Part shown: positions 21,456 through 34,043 of the stretch, one piece after another
Position numbering within the stretch: position 1 is the stretch's first letter
Layout: each line of letters begins with the position of its first letter
Assembly (NCBI GenBank): GCA_030761205.1
Contig: JAULJL010000004.1
Span: 23,905,172-23,969,171, forward strand
DNA length: 64,000 nt
Origin: Fremontodendron californicum
Lineage: Eukaryota; Streptophyta; Magnoliopsida; Malvales; Malvaceae
Direction: 5' to 3'
The notes under the pieces: model-generated
Databases searched by the model: none
Told to the model about the DNA's origin: nothing
What the model saw: only the letters and a program-made list of their open reading frames with translations
Position numbers and translations under genes: made by a program

Positions 21456-22676
21456 CTAAGCATACGGGATCCTATCCATCTGTGTCCTTTCTTTATAAGT
21501 TTTAGGACACATCTCTTTCGAGAGTTGTACACCATGTACCATAGGCAAGTTACCTCTTTTGGAGATATCCATGCTAAATCTCTTTAGCACATAGTCTATG
21601 TAAACGGATTGGGATAATCCAAGCAGCTTTTTCGATCTATCTTTATAGATCTTAATTCCTAGAATATATGCTGCTTCTCCCAAATCCTTCATGGAGAACT
21701 GTTTGGACAGCCAGACTTTGGTGGTCTGAAGCATAGGTACATCATTTCCTATGAGCAATATGTCGTCGACATATAGTACTAGGAACACAATTGCATGTCT
21801 GTTTACCTTCTTGTAATCACATGGGTCATCAGGATTCTTAATGAAACCAAATTCTTTAATTGTTTCATCAAACCTGATTTTCCAACTTCGAGATGTTTGC
21901 TTTAGTCCATAAATGGACTTTTGTAGCTTGCATACCTTATTAGATGTGGCCTTGGATGAAAAACCTTCAGGTTGTGTCATATACACTTCCTCTTGCAAAT
22001 TCCCGTTTAGGAATGCTGTTTTTACATCCATCTGCCATATCTCATAATCATGGTATGCAGTAATAGCAAGCATAATCCTAATGGACTTTACCATGGCAAC
22101 TGGTGAAAATGTTTCTTCAAAATCAATGCCTTCAACTTGATTATAACCTTTTGCAACCAATCTGGCCTTATACGTTTGTATATTGCCATCCATGTCTGTC
22201 TTTGTGTTGTAGACCCATTTACACCCTATGGGTTTTATCCCTTGAGGTGGATCAGCTAAAGACCAAACATGGTTCACTACCATGGCTTCCATTTTGGATT
22301 TCATGGCTTCTAGCCATTTCTTGGAATTGATGTCCAACATTGCTTCCTTATAGGTAGCTGGTCCATTATCAATGGGCAAAATATCTCTTTCCAAAAGAAA
22401 TCCATATCTTATTGGAGTTTGCCTCTCCCTACTATAACTTCGGAGTACTTGTGTTTCTTGAGCATTAGTCCGAGCATCCAATGCCTCGACCAATGGCTTA
22501 GGTTCCGAGGGAATGTTAGGTTGTGGTTCTTGAACTTCTTCAAGTTCTATTTTACTCCCACTGAATCCTTCTAGCAAAAACTCTTTCTCTAGAAAAGCAG
22601 CGTGTTTTGACACAAACACCTTTTGATTAGTAGGACTGTAAAAGTAATATCCAGCAGTCTCTTTAGGATATCCCAC
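21456..22676 (-). pseudogene. pol: Ty1/copia integrase C-terminus and reverse transcriptase
   Basis: An open stretch of 406 codons. The N-terminal part (GYPKETAGYYFYSPTNQKVF, KHAAFLEKEFLLE) is the conserved end of copia integrase. The reverse transcriptase follows, with WLEAMKSKMEAM, VWSLADPP, KWVYNTKTDMDG, YKARLVAKGYNQ, DVKTAFLNG, KSIYGLKQ and the catalytic LYVDDILLIGND. The RVT_2 core appears complete and all three active-site Asp positions (DVKTAFLNG and YVDD) are present. It is cut off upstream by a TGA at about 22691 where other copia elements have Trp, and downstream by a TAG near 21445. It may have been the last domain to decay. Confidence 0.93.
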
Positions 22677-22691
22677 AAACTTACATTTTTC

Positions 22692-23928
22692 TCATCTAGC
22701 TCTCAGCTTATCAGAAGGTACTAGCTTCACATAAGCAGTACATCCCCAAATCTTTAGATAAGATAAACATGGCTTCTTGCTATTCCATATCTCATATGGT
22801 ACCTTATCTACCGATTTGCTTGGAACCCTATTTAGAAGGTAAGCTATAGTTTCTAAGGCATATCCCCAAAAGGATATCGGAAGGTCAGCCTTAGACATCA
22901 TGGACCGAACCATGTCCAACAAGGTTCGATTTCGCCTCTCGAATACTCCGTTATGTTGAGAAGTTCTAGGTTGAGTCCATTGCGACAGAATTCCATTATC
23001 TATCAAATGATCCAAGAAATCATGGGTTAAATATTCTCCTCCTCGATCTGATCTAAGAGCTAGACTATTTTTCCCAGTCTGTTTCTCTACTTCAGCTCTG
23101 AACTCTTTGAACTTTTCAAAAGCTTCAGACTTGTATCTCATCAGATACACATAACCATATCTAGAATGATCATCAATAAAGGTTATGAAGTATGAGTAAT
23201 TACCTCTAGCAGCTGTGTTTAGTGGCCCACAAACATCTGAATGTATTAAGCCCAATAAAACACCAGCTCTTTCACCATTTCCAGTAAAAGGAGTCTTGAT
23301 CATCTTACCAAGGAGACAACATTCACAAGTCCCATATGATTCATAATCAAAGGGTTCCAAATAACCATGTTTATGTAATTTGGAAATCCTTGTCTCATTG
23401 ATATGACCAAGTCTACAGTGGCAGATGTAAGTCTTACTTGGATCATCCTTTCTTACTTTCTTGACATTGAACATAGCCATCTCTGGATCTAAAACATATA
23501 ATCCATTATGTAATGCTGCCGATCCATAGTGAATGTCTTTAAGAATGATGGAGCAACTATTGCCCTTCATTCTTATCTCGAAACCATCATTAACAGTGAG
23601 GTATGAAACCGAAATGATGTTTTTAGACAATACTGGAACAAAGTAACAATCTTTTAGTTCCAATTTCATGTCAGACGACAAGGATAAAGTACATGTTCCA
23701 ACGGCCAATGCTGCAACTTTTGCACCATTGCCTACTCTAAGAACTACTTCATCTTCGCTCAACTTTCTACTTCCTTTCAACAACCTTATGTCATTACATA
23801 GATGTGAACCGCATCCTGAATCAATTATCCAGGAATTGGATTTAACAGTAGAAAGATTCAGTTCAATCACAAACATAGTCAACCCAGAAACTTCTATAAG
23901 TTCTTATATGACTTGTCAAGTGAGCAAT
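22692..23928 (-). pseudogene. pol: Ty1/copia protease and integrase core
   Basis: From the N-terminus: MFVIELNLS and WIIDSGCGSHLC, the aspartic protease active site (DSG in place of the more common DTG), then LRVGNGAKVAALAVGT. Next come the integrase zinc-binding segment (CHCRLGHINETRI...CECCLLGK; HX4H and CX2C partners) and the catalytic core with LIHSDVCGP, FITFIDDHSRYGYVY, LRSDRGGEY, HNGVFERRNRTLLDM and GYALETIAYLLNRVPSK. The D-D-E residues are visible in HSDVCG, SDRGGEY and FERRNR. Upstream, the gag-to-protease link is broken by the Ogre-like solo LTR at 23934 and most of gag, including any zinc knuckle, is missing. The frame ends at the TGA near 22691. Confidence 0.93.
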
Positions 23929-24628
23929 CTTCCTGTAGACACCTAATTTTGTCCAGACCACTAAAACAGGTATGTTTTCTTCCTAAATTGATGTTTCCGA
24001 GTGTAAAAAGATTTTTTTTACATCCTGCAGGTGGTATTCCGAGACTTAGTTTAAAGGGGCGAGCATAAAAAGTCAAACTTGAAAAAGTCATCCCTGAAAA
24101 AGTCAACCCCAATAAAGTCAACCCCAGAAGGTCAACTACTGAAAAAATCAACCCACTTTCAAAATCAAGCTTTTAAGCTCAATTGAAAAATGGCGAAAGA
24201 ATTTTGATAATCCGAGGTCTACATTGAAAGATATGGAGTTCAGAAGTTAGGATTTGGAGATTCAGTAAAAAGGAAACCCTAATCCGAGAAATTTGGGGAA
24301 AAGTGCTTAAACGATCAAATTGGTCGAAATTGAAGGTTCCAAATGAAAGATAAGCAGTGACTATGGGTAATGGAGAAGCCATTTGCAAGAAAAACTGAAA
24401 GAAAAGTCAATCTGGGAGAAAACCGAGAATTAGAGTTTTTAGTGGATTTCGGTGAAATCGGGAAGAATCACAGAAATAGCCCGATTGGGTAAGACCAAAG
24501 TCCCAATGGATGAGGAATGATTAAAATGTATAGCCCAAGGCTCAGCTTGAAGAAAATATGAAAATCGGACTTGTTTTGGGCAAAACCGGGTTTCGGAGGC
24601 AAAAAGGCAAAATTGGAAAATTTAGGAA

Positions 24629-25310
24629 AAATAGCGAATGGACTCCAAAATTTTGAAAATTTGTCGATATCATTCTTAAATAATTTCAAAGAGATTGGCA
24701 AAATAAAATCTTGATTCGGAGTTCGTTTGCAAGATGGCCAAATCCCGGGCTTCTTATGTAGTAATTCAAAAGAGAAAATCCAAAAAAAAAAGCAAATGAG
24801 CTCTAAATTTTCTAAAATTTTGTAAATCTAATTTTTAAATTATTTTAAAGAGATTAGCGAAAGAAAATCTTGATTCGGAGTTCGTTTGCAAAATGGCCAA
24901 ATCCCGGGCCTCCTATGTAATAATTCAAAAAGATAAATCCCGGAAAAATAGCAAATGGACTCCAAAAATTCTGAAATTTTGCAAATATCATTTTTAAATT
25001 ATTTGGAAGAGATTGGAGAAAGAAAATCTTGATTCGGAGTTCTTTTGCAAAATGGCCAAATCCCGGGCCTCCTATGTAGTAATTCAAGCCGATAAATCCC
25101 GAAAAAATACCAAATGAGCTCAAAAAATTATGAAAACTTCCAGATCACACTTTTTAATTATTTTGAAGAGATTGGTGAAGAAAAATCTTGATTTGGAGCT
25201 CGTTTAAAAAACGGTAAAATGTAAGGGCATAAAAGGGCATTTTTGGAAGAAAAAATCCGAATAAATAGCAAAAGAACTCGGATAATTTTGAAAACTTCCA
25301 GAACTCAATG
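24629..25310 (+). repeat. ~157-bp U3 subrepeats (5 copies)
   Basis: Copies start near AAATAGCGAATGGACTCC or a variant at about 24632, 24788, 24945, 25104 and 25258. One more copy than in the LTR at 557. Confidence 0.7.
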
Positions 25311-27989
25311 TTTATTATTTTGTAAGTATGAAAAAAAAAGAAAAATTGAATTTGGAGTCCGTTTGATATTTATTTGCATCTGGGGGGCAAAACGGTCATT
25401 TCACCCAAGCAACCGAAAAGGGCCTCTTTGGGCCTTTCAAAAAATCAGAGTTGGGCTGGAAAAGAGAAGTGCTGGCCTGCCCAAGCCCAAAGGAAGGAGG
25501 AAGCTTCTGATTTATCAATCAAATGGCTAAAAATCAAGAGTTAGTTAGAGATTCTCTTTGATCAAGCCATGGTGATTAAACCACATAGGCCAAGAGAGAT
25601 GTCAACATTATTCTTGAACAACTGTAATTTGAGAGAGCTGATATGCTAATCTAAAGGTGGTAATTTCATGATTTTTTCACCTTGAATTATTAGCCATTTG
25701 ATGGGAAATTGGTTACAAAAAAATGACAACACCTTGGGCAATATAGGGACCATTCGGCCAGCCTTGTTTGGGGGGTCAAAATTTTCATTTTTCATTTCAT
25801 TTTTGCTGAGTTCTTAGAGTTTTTACTTAGTTTTTCTCTTCTTGGCTGAGAGCAAAAAAGAAAAGTTTAGAAAAGAAAGGAAAGTTTGAAGAGAGAAGAT
25901 TGAAATATTAGCTTCTTGAGGTTGCTCTTGAGCACCAACTCTTGCACTTTCTTGATTTTCGATTCTTGTTTTTGCTATTTTGATTATTATTTGGTGAGTT
26001 TCTATTTTAAATAAATGTTTTTTATTGTTCTTCTTAAGTTCTTCCTTCATCTCTTTCTTAAGTATATTTTTTACATTTTATTTTTACAATAAACTCACCA
26101 TGGCCAAATGACCTACATTATTTATTTAAGTTGCTGTTTTGGGATTATTTTACCATATTGTTTATGTTATTTTCTTTGATTTTGATGTTTTAAATGTTAT
26201 GTTACTTCATATTCTTGAGTTATATTTTAATTTGGTTACTTTGTTTGTTGCCATTTATGTTTTAAATATCATGTTTTTGCATTTTTAATTTTCTGTTTTC
26301 ATGTTGTTTAAATTTGAGCATGTTTTAGATTTAGAATATCAAGTGTTTGTGAAAATGCTTGTGTGGTCTTTGCATGATTTGAGTTTTATATCTTAGTTGA
26401 GCATGTTTTAGATTTAGTATATTAAGTGTTTTTGAAAATGCTTGTGTGGTTTTTGCATGATTTAAGTGTTATATTTTAGTTGAGCATGTTAGTATACCAA
26501 GTGTTTGTGAAAATGCCATGCTTGTTGGAGCTTGAGGCCATTTGGCTACTCCATGTGTTTTGCATTGTGTGTTGCATTTTTTGCCATGTTAGTTGGTAGG
26601 TTTTTGCATTTACATGCAATTTTATTTAGTTTTGCATGCTAGTATACCAAGTGTTTGTGAAAATGCCATGTTTGCTATTTACATTATGCTATTCGACCCT
26701 CTTGGAATTTTCGCATTTTATGTGCATTCTTGCCATGTTAGTTAATAGGTTAGCATTTGCATGATATTTGGTTGAGTTTTTGGTTTAAGCATGCTTTGTG
26801 TTTGTGAAAATGCCATGTATATTTTAGTTATTAAGTTAGGTTTATTTGCCATGCATGTTCATGCATTTTAGGTCTAGGTTGCATTAAATGCCATGCAAGT
26901 TCATTTAGGTCTAGGCCACTTTATGAATGCCATGCATTTTTTCATGACATTTAGGTTTAAGCTCATGCATTTCATGCACTATGTTTGCTGTATTGTTTCA
27001 TACATTTCATGTTCATGCCACTTGAATAATGACTTGAGCCAATTAATGGTTCAAAGTCATGCTCTCTTGAGCACACTTGTGGAAAATTAAGTTTGTCAAG
27101 TTGATTATTCTACATTTGTGATTTTTTTTTTACTTAGCCAATTTTTATCTAACTTTAAAGTCCTAGCTACTGTTTTTAAGTCATTTTAGGAGTTTCAAAT
27201 ATTTTTACTTTGATTTTTAAATGATTTTATCAAAGGTAAAAATGTGTTTTGGCGAAGCAGTTTTGTTTCACCCAAAACTCGTACATCTCTGATTTTTCTG
27301 GGAATTCATCTTTAATCAGAAAATTAAGTCGATTGTTTCCCATGTAGTTTTACATGTCCTAAGTCTCCAGTATTTTTTTTCAGAATGTTTTGAATTTTTA
27401 AAAATAGGATAAAAAATCATGTCTTAAAACTGGACAGTGGAGTCAGAATTGAATTTAAAGAAAAATCATTTTTCTGTTTTGGTTAAGTTACTTAGAGTGG
27501 GCTGATCAGGAGAGTTAGCTACTGACTTAGGATAGTTTCTAAGCCTTTTTAAACTCTAAAAATGGTTTTTCAAGTCTCGGGTTAAGGGTAGTCAAGTCCG
27601 GATTTTTAAACTTAGGAAATTAGAGCCATTTTAAAAAAAGATTTAGCCCAGTTTTTATTTTTAATTCAAGCTTTTCAAATTTTTTTTCAAAGAATCACAA
27701 AGTATTTTGGTTTTAGAATATTTAATTTGACATATTTTCCTAAGGTAGCCGGATATCTTTTTAGATATACGGATTTCCTTAATTAAAGGAAAAAATACAT
27801 TTCATGCATTGCATTTTCCATATTCATGCATTTTATATAATATGTGATTCTTGCTATGATAATTTCTATGATATTGTTATGATTTTGAGTTATGTTATAT
27901 TGTTTATTATATGATTTGGAATAATTAATGATATCCTATGCTTTTTATTTAGTTATTTTTTTTTGTCATATTATTTAGCATATACTATG

Positions 27990-28410
27990 TTCATGCATTT
28001 TATTTTCATTTTTATTTTCATGCATATTATATGATAGCATTATTTCATATTCCATCTCATTTAATTTATATGCCATATCATTCATGTTTGCCATGTCATT
28101 TAAATTATTTCATTTCATATAGAATATGTTATGTTACTTAGGTTATTTTATTTCATTTAGAAGATATCATGTTACTTAGGTTATTTCATTTCATATAGGA
28201 TATATTATGTCATCTAGAATATTTTATTTCATTTAGATTATATCATTTGACTTAGGATATTGCATCTCATATGGAATATACTATGTTACCTCGGTCATTT
28301 CATTTTATTTATAATATGTCATATAACTTAGGATATTTCATTTCATTTAGAATATGCTAAGGCATTTACATTATATCATATCGTTTAGGAAACATTATAT
28401 TATTTAGATT
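27990..28410 (+). repeat. Degenerate CATTTCATTTAGAATAT repeats in the LTR
   Basis: Units of about 35-40 bp combine TTATGTTACYTAGG-like and TTTCATTTCATTTAGAATAT-like parts. Most of this array is missing from copy B (net loss of 443 bp near 16255). Confidence 0.65.
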
Positions 28411-29157
28411 TTGCTATGTCATTTTATTTATGTCATGCATATACATATTCATATCTTTTAAAATGTTTTCAAAAGGGTAATGATTTTTCAATAAAAAATA
28501 AAGATATTCCCGAGTTAAAATAATTCATGAGTTCTCTACCGGGTTTGCTGGAGGGAATATCATCAATTATCATTAATAAAGGAATATCTTTCTTTCAAAA
28601 AAAAAAAAAAGAAAGTTTTCCAAAACTAATAAAAATTTCTATATTTTGCCACGTTTGTTGGGGAATATAGGAAAATTTTGAATTTATAAATTCCGGATCA
28701 TTTTCAATTAAAAAGGGAATTATTTTTCTTTAAATTGGGAATTAACTTGAAATACTAAATTTAAGACCAACTTTTTACCGAGACTTGAAATAACACACGA
28801 TTAATAAGGTACCGATTTATACGGGCGTTGTGGGGGTGCTAATCATTCCTCACACGTAACCGACTCCCGAACCCGCTTCTTTGATTTCTCTGGTTTAAAA
28901 CGTAAACTTGAAATTCGTTTTTTAAAATGTTTTAATTAATTTTTAAAATATTTTATAAAACCGGTTTTAATAGGTGGCCGATCACACCTAGCTAAAAAAG
29001 ATTGGTGGCGACTCCATGTCTTTTTTAAGGTCATTTTCAAAACCTTCATTTTTCTAGAGGAATTAAGTCGACTTTTCCTCAATTTTATTAATGTCACGCT
29101 TAACGAATAATAATGTCTTGCGATGAGACTCGTTGTTTTTTAGGTTGCGACACTTCC

Positions 29158-31104
29158 TTTCATTGAGAACGCTTCTCAATCTCATGTATGAATCCAAACA
29201 TTTTGGACTAATGGCATTCAAAATGCTGCACATTACAGTTAAAGTATTAACCATTTTCAACAACCTAAGATAAAAAATTAATTATTAGTTATATTCATGC
29301 ATTTATAACAATTCAAGATGAGGTATTAAATCTTTTATTGGTTCTCCCACTAATTTTTCGAGATAATAGCCCTCACTATTATTCGAAAATCTCATCAAGG
29401 TATTTCTAGTGGGCTGGGATCCCTTTCAACATGTTGCAACCTTGAGTGACTCAACAAATTACAACAAGCCTAGTTGGGTAGATAACATAGCTTATCAATT
29501 GCATCTCTATGCAACTCCCAGATCAGTTAGGTGACAACTCTTTGTCTAAGCACATCATATGTACTTCGGCTAACTTTGCCTCTAACACTATGCGATCAAG
29601 TTTGTAAGCATCCAGACAACATAGCATTAGTTGAGTAAGACCCAACTTCATAACACAAACATATTCGTACAGTAGTTTGACCTTGAGTGACTCAACAAGC
29701 CTCCTACCGGAAGAACTCTGGTTATCTTGTTATGATGATGGAAGGTAACTTTATCATGCGAAACATGTGACTCAATATTATAAAGAGGGATTTCCTTTTC
29801 TTTATGTCTCATCATAATAAACATTCATAGCATTTACAATATCGCATAAAATAAATCTATAACATGCTTTCTACTTGGATGATTATGGACTTTCTAATCT
29901 AATTTCCTTGAGCCATCCAAAGGAAAATAGTTGGTCAAATTCCTAGGTGATTACATACATAGTCTTCAAAGCTTGCTTGTAATCTCCTTTTCTTCATGGC
30001 GCCTTTCTTCATCTTCAAGTTACAAAAATTATTCCTAACTAATCCTAATTTTACACTTTGATGTAACTAATTACATTTGTAATAAAGAAACCTCAAGTTA
30101 CATTTGAGGGGATTTAGGTGAGGAAAGAATTTTTACAACTCCAGAAAATGAGAGATAAGGCAGGGCACGCAGTTCCTATTTAATTTAATAAAAACCATAA
30201 AATTAAATTCAACCATCCATAATCATATTGGGTCTAAGTCCATAATCATCCCATACATTCACAAACAATTTATGAACATATAAATCATGCTTTAATCTCT
30301 AATTACCATCTTGATTATATTGATCACATAATTTAATTCAAAGAAAATAATAAACATTTATTCTAATCTCATTAGAATAAATCCTATCCAATTAGGATTA
30401 ATTGCCTTTAATTAAATTATTATCCAATTAAATAATTTAATTGAATATTCATGTAAATTCTTATTTTCGTGATTTATATAATTTAACAAAATTACCATAA
30501 TTACTAATTTTAGTGTTGTATCTCTACTAGGATACTACAACATTAGTAACTTAATATTACTAAAATTCATAAGCTCTGAGAATCTGATAGAACCAAAAAA
30601 CCCTAGCAAAGGAGGCGTAGGCTTTGGATACTAAGAGTAGCCGTCGCCCTTATCTCCCTACAGGTTGTCTATTCGCTTTTCACAACTTCCAACTTTTCAA
30701 TGCTAAATCAGTTTTATGATTTTTCAGGCTTGCCAAGAACAATTCTAAGCAATTTTAAATCCTAAAAATCATTAAAACATGCATTAAAAATCAGCCAAGA
30801 AAAATCTACAAGTTTTTCTCACTAAAATCACCATATTTGCGCAAAACAGGCGTAACAGTTTTCAATCGTTGCCAAACTTTCACCAGTTGCATTAATCAGT
30901 TTAAAATAATTTGAAATCAATTAATCAACAAGAATTCACCATGATTAACTGCTGCCTTCACCGAAACACTACAAGTGCAATTTATCACAAATTCGGTTAG
31001 TGACAATCGGATCAGAATAACTCAAAGAACAAAACAATTTTGTTAAAAGTAACAATCAAAGCATAGATCGTATAGGAATAACATAAACCTGGCTCTGATA
31101 CCAC
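29158..31104 (-). mobile_element. Minus-strand copia leader and putative start of gag, copy A
   Basis: Almost identical to 17137-19087. The leader runs from the primer site at 31103 leftward, with the short frame at 29263 down to about 29158 before the Ogre-like insertion. No complete gag. Confidence 0.75.
31091..31103 (-). other. Primer binding site (initiator Met tRNA), copy A
   Basis: GGCTCTGATACCA on the plus strand, that is TGGTATCAGAGCC on the minus strand, one base from the LTR end at 31105. Confidence 0.9.
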
Positions 31105-32795
31105 TGTTGGGGTTCAGCTCATGCTCAAACAGAGATGATGTATAATTTAATCAACAAGTTAAATATACAACGTAGCGGAATAAAATAAAACAAAGAGACA
31201 CTGAATCCCTCCATGGATCTGCCTATGAATTCAAAACGGTCAAGCTGTCAAGAATAGATAACAATCAAAAATCTCATACCTCTGTAACGGAGATTGTCAA
31301 AACCATATCATAGATTCTTGATGTTCTTGATCTTGTACATAATGCTAGCTTGTCGAAGACCAAAGTCGTCCAATTGTCCGACCTCTAACGGTAATCCACA
31401 CAGGTGATCTGAAAGCCTTCACAAGGTTGAGACTATGTTTTTCCCAAGACGATTATAGTGGTCTAGGTTGCGAGAAACCTTCCTCCTCTTACTCTAGTTA
31501 GCCGAAAAGAAGCAGGCCAGAAGAAAACTGATTTCTTCTCCTCTTTTCTCTATGCGCCGATTCTCACAGGGAGGTGAGAGAATGCGGCTACCAGGGTTTT
31601 TCTTTCTTAGGGGAAGACGGCAACAACATAAGGCATATATATATATATTATCAGGTTTAGTGTATGCCAACTCTTGGACTTATTGCACTAAAGCCCTTAC
31701 ACATATATTATTAAATATTCACAATAAGCCCACAACACTTAATGAATATTTAATCTGGCCCAATCTCATTTTCATTTCAATATTCACCTTTTGTGTGTGA
31801 CCCATTAGGCCCTTAACATGTTGGCAATAAATATAAAAAATTCAATTAGGAATTTTTTCTTTATATTTATAGATCATGAGCGGCATCGAGCAATGCATCA
31901 TGACCACCCAAATGTCAAGAGAGTCATCAAGCTTCAACTAGCCTTTCGTGTACAAAATGTCTGTGTAATTCGATCCCTTCATCAAATATCCCAGGATAGG
32001 AAAGAGCATGGTTCAGTGTTTACTCTTAACTCATTCCATATTAGATCTGCAGCTTTATATTAACTCCTTAAGTATTGCCTTGGCCAAGGACTTCGATAAG
32101 TTAATATAAGCTAGATACATGTGAGATATGTTCCCTTAATCACTTGGGGTGATGAATCCTCACTGGACCACTCATTTATCTTCGTATGCTTCATGTCATA
32201 CCCAATAACACCCTATTTTAAGCATCCTCGTGATTGGGACCCGTTTGTGATGAAATCTAAGTATGACAGTTCACATACAAGATGGTCTGGTGTTACAAGT
32301 CAAAGGATTACTTACACTATTGACACATGAGAGTATTTACCATAGACACTTGAGTGAAATACCAAATGGAACTCTCATAGCAGGTCATGTTCAGTGAACT
32401 TGTTCAACTAACAAGCACCCATATGTTATCCCCAAGTAACTTTATACTTTCAACCTATGAGATCAGTTGCATGCATCATGTGCATGAAGGCTTAACATAT
32501 GCTAGCCTTTGAGCATTGTCAATGCCCTGTCTTGACAATACAATGACCAGGAACAATTTAGAAACACGACATTGATGCATAAGGATCCTTATAATTGTAA
32601 CACCTTACAATTCCTTTGCAATGCCATTGTGTCTCATGGGCTTTATCTTCACAAGTTATTTATAACAATTATAACAATACTTATGGATAAAGAAATACCT
32701 CAATTATACTTAATAAACTATAATGTGCAATACATGAATATATAAATAGTGTTTTACAAGCCTAACTAGATTGGCTTGTAGGGCTTACACCAATA
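31105..32795 (-). mobile_element. Ty1/copia 5' LTR of the minus-strand tandem (outer LTR)
   Basis: 1691 bp, ending ...CCCCAACA next to the primer site and starting TATTGGTGTAAGCCC at the outer edge, where the canonical TG is mutated to TA. The adjoining CAAAT (32796-32800) would be the target duplication. Its partner on the far side has been lost with the deleted left end of the tandem. The LTR sits inside an Athila-type LTR. Confidence 0.88.
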
Positions 32796-34028
32796 CAAAT
32801 AACCTAAATTAAGCTCTCTAGATTTAACCTGACAGCAACTTTATGATAAGAAAGATAGGTTGATCTAAGCAACAAACACACAAGCTCGGATTGTTTAAGT
32901 TATGTTATGTTCCACTTCGCTATCACTGAAAACTTCACCATAATCATTGATCACAAACTGCTACTAATGAATAGGAAATCAAGACAATTACATGGATCAA
33001 GATTTCTAATTTAGCAACAGATAATTTTCAAGATCTATCTAGTTGTACACCTAAGCAAATCAAGACAAATATCATGAACAATTTTAATGGAAGAACATAA
33101 ACAATCTCAATAGATAATCAATATAGACAATATCTGATAATCAATTACACAACCATGTCTAGGGCTTTGAAATCACCCTTAACCAAAAGAAGAATTTAGT
33201 TACACATACTTGAAGTGTTCAACAACATATTCATAAGAAAAATTAAACAAGAAAGAAAGTAGAAGAAAATAAGAGAGAAAAGAAAGAAAGAAGAAACTCT
33301 TTTATGGTGGCTAGTTGTAATCTCCTTCTTCTTCCTCTTGATCTCTTCCTCTTGTTCTCCTTATCTTTCCCTCTTGTTCTCCTCTTCTTATTCTCTTTAT
33401 TTTGTCCTCCAAGACTCCTCAAAAGATCTCTAATTTGTGCCTCAAAAGATGCTATTTATCGAGCTTCAAAACCCTGAGAACCTTTTTTTCCCGTACAAGT
33501 AACATAAAGGGTTAGTTTTTTTTTTTTAAGGAAAGTTTCTCAGGTGCTACGATGTTGGTTTCTCGACCAAGAAGTTATGTCGGGCTCCGCCGCACCGAGC
33601 TCTCGAACTACTTGTTTCTGCTACTGCAGCTTCTTGTATTTTCTCAACTGATTTGGATGACAAATTCTTCTCTGTTTTGGGCAAGTAATATACCATTGGA
33701 AAGCTATTCAAATCAGCTTCAAAAGTCAAGAAGGAAGTTTTATTTAATAAAGATTTCAAGGCATTTTTTCCTTGAAATAAGCTCCGGAGGTCAAATCTGC
33801 ATTCTTGCTTTGCACCAAGAATTTGATCTTTTTGACTCCCAAGTCTTCTTCCATCTTGTGATTGTGATTTTGTAAGCTCTCTAACATCTTAATTAACATG
33901 TTTTGACTTCATCTCTTCCAAAATACCTACAAATCATATAAACCTAGTAAAATGTCAAGAAACTCAAGAATCAAAGCAAATAGTATAAGGAAATTAGATA
34001 AGAATTGTATGAAATTAAATACTTATCA
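32796..34028 (-). mobile_element. Athila-type 3' LTR, main part
   Basis: Read on the minus strand it starts TGATAAGTATTTAATTTC at 34028 and matches 47111-48316 (same strand) and 49243-50809 (reversed). It is cut at 32795 by the copia tandem and finishes as the stub at 13346-13501. About 180 bp near the break appear to be missing compared with the 1567-bp LTR at 49243. Its TATA equivalent is damaged (GATAAATAGC near 33464, where the sister LTRs have TATAAATAGC). Two overlapping ORFs of 70 and 107 codons here are LTR sequence, not genes. Confidence 0.85.
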
Positions 34029-34043
34029 AACTGCCCCACACTT
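34029..34043 (-). other. Polypurine tract of the minus-strand Athila-like element
   Basis: On the minus strand AAGTGTGGGGCAGTT immediately precedes the LTR's TG, as expected for plus-strand priming. Confidence 0.75.

Larger units (their letters stand above)
23934..29152 (+). mobile_element. Ogre-like solo LTR inserted in the minus-strand copia
   Basis: A 5219-bp LTR, TGTAGACACC to TTGCGACA, flanked by the perfect 5-bp duplication CTTCC (23929-23933 and 29153-29157). Neither a primer site nor a polypurine tract adjoins it, so it is a solo LTR left by LTR-LTR recombination of a full element. It splits copia sequence between the gag side (29158 onward) and protease (23928 downward). It carries five ~157-bp U3 subrepeats, the TGTTTGTGAAAATGC array, a single copy of the 213-bp block, a degenerate ATTTCATTTA repeat tract and the conserved 3' block. 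Confidence 0.95.
25075..32795. repeat. Segmental duplication, copy A
   Basis: Same content and order as 13502-20771. The extra 443 bp lies in the LTR repeat tract. Copy A keeps the complete Ogre-like LTR (from 23934) and the outer copia LTR with its boundary to the host Athila LTR. Confidence 0.9.

Noticed and set aside
23894..24151. An 85-codon minus-strand ORF crossing the LTR boundary
   Set aside because: It is a chance fusion of copia sequence with the GTCAA repeat of the inserted Ogre-like LTR.
25243..25530. A 95-codon plus-strand ORF, with a related one at 53750-54025
   Set aside because: Homologous frames come from the same LTR U3 subrepeat region; no start context, domain or codon bias supports a gene.
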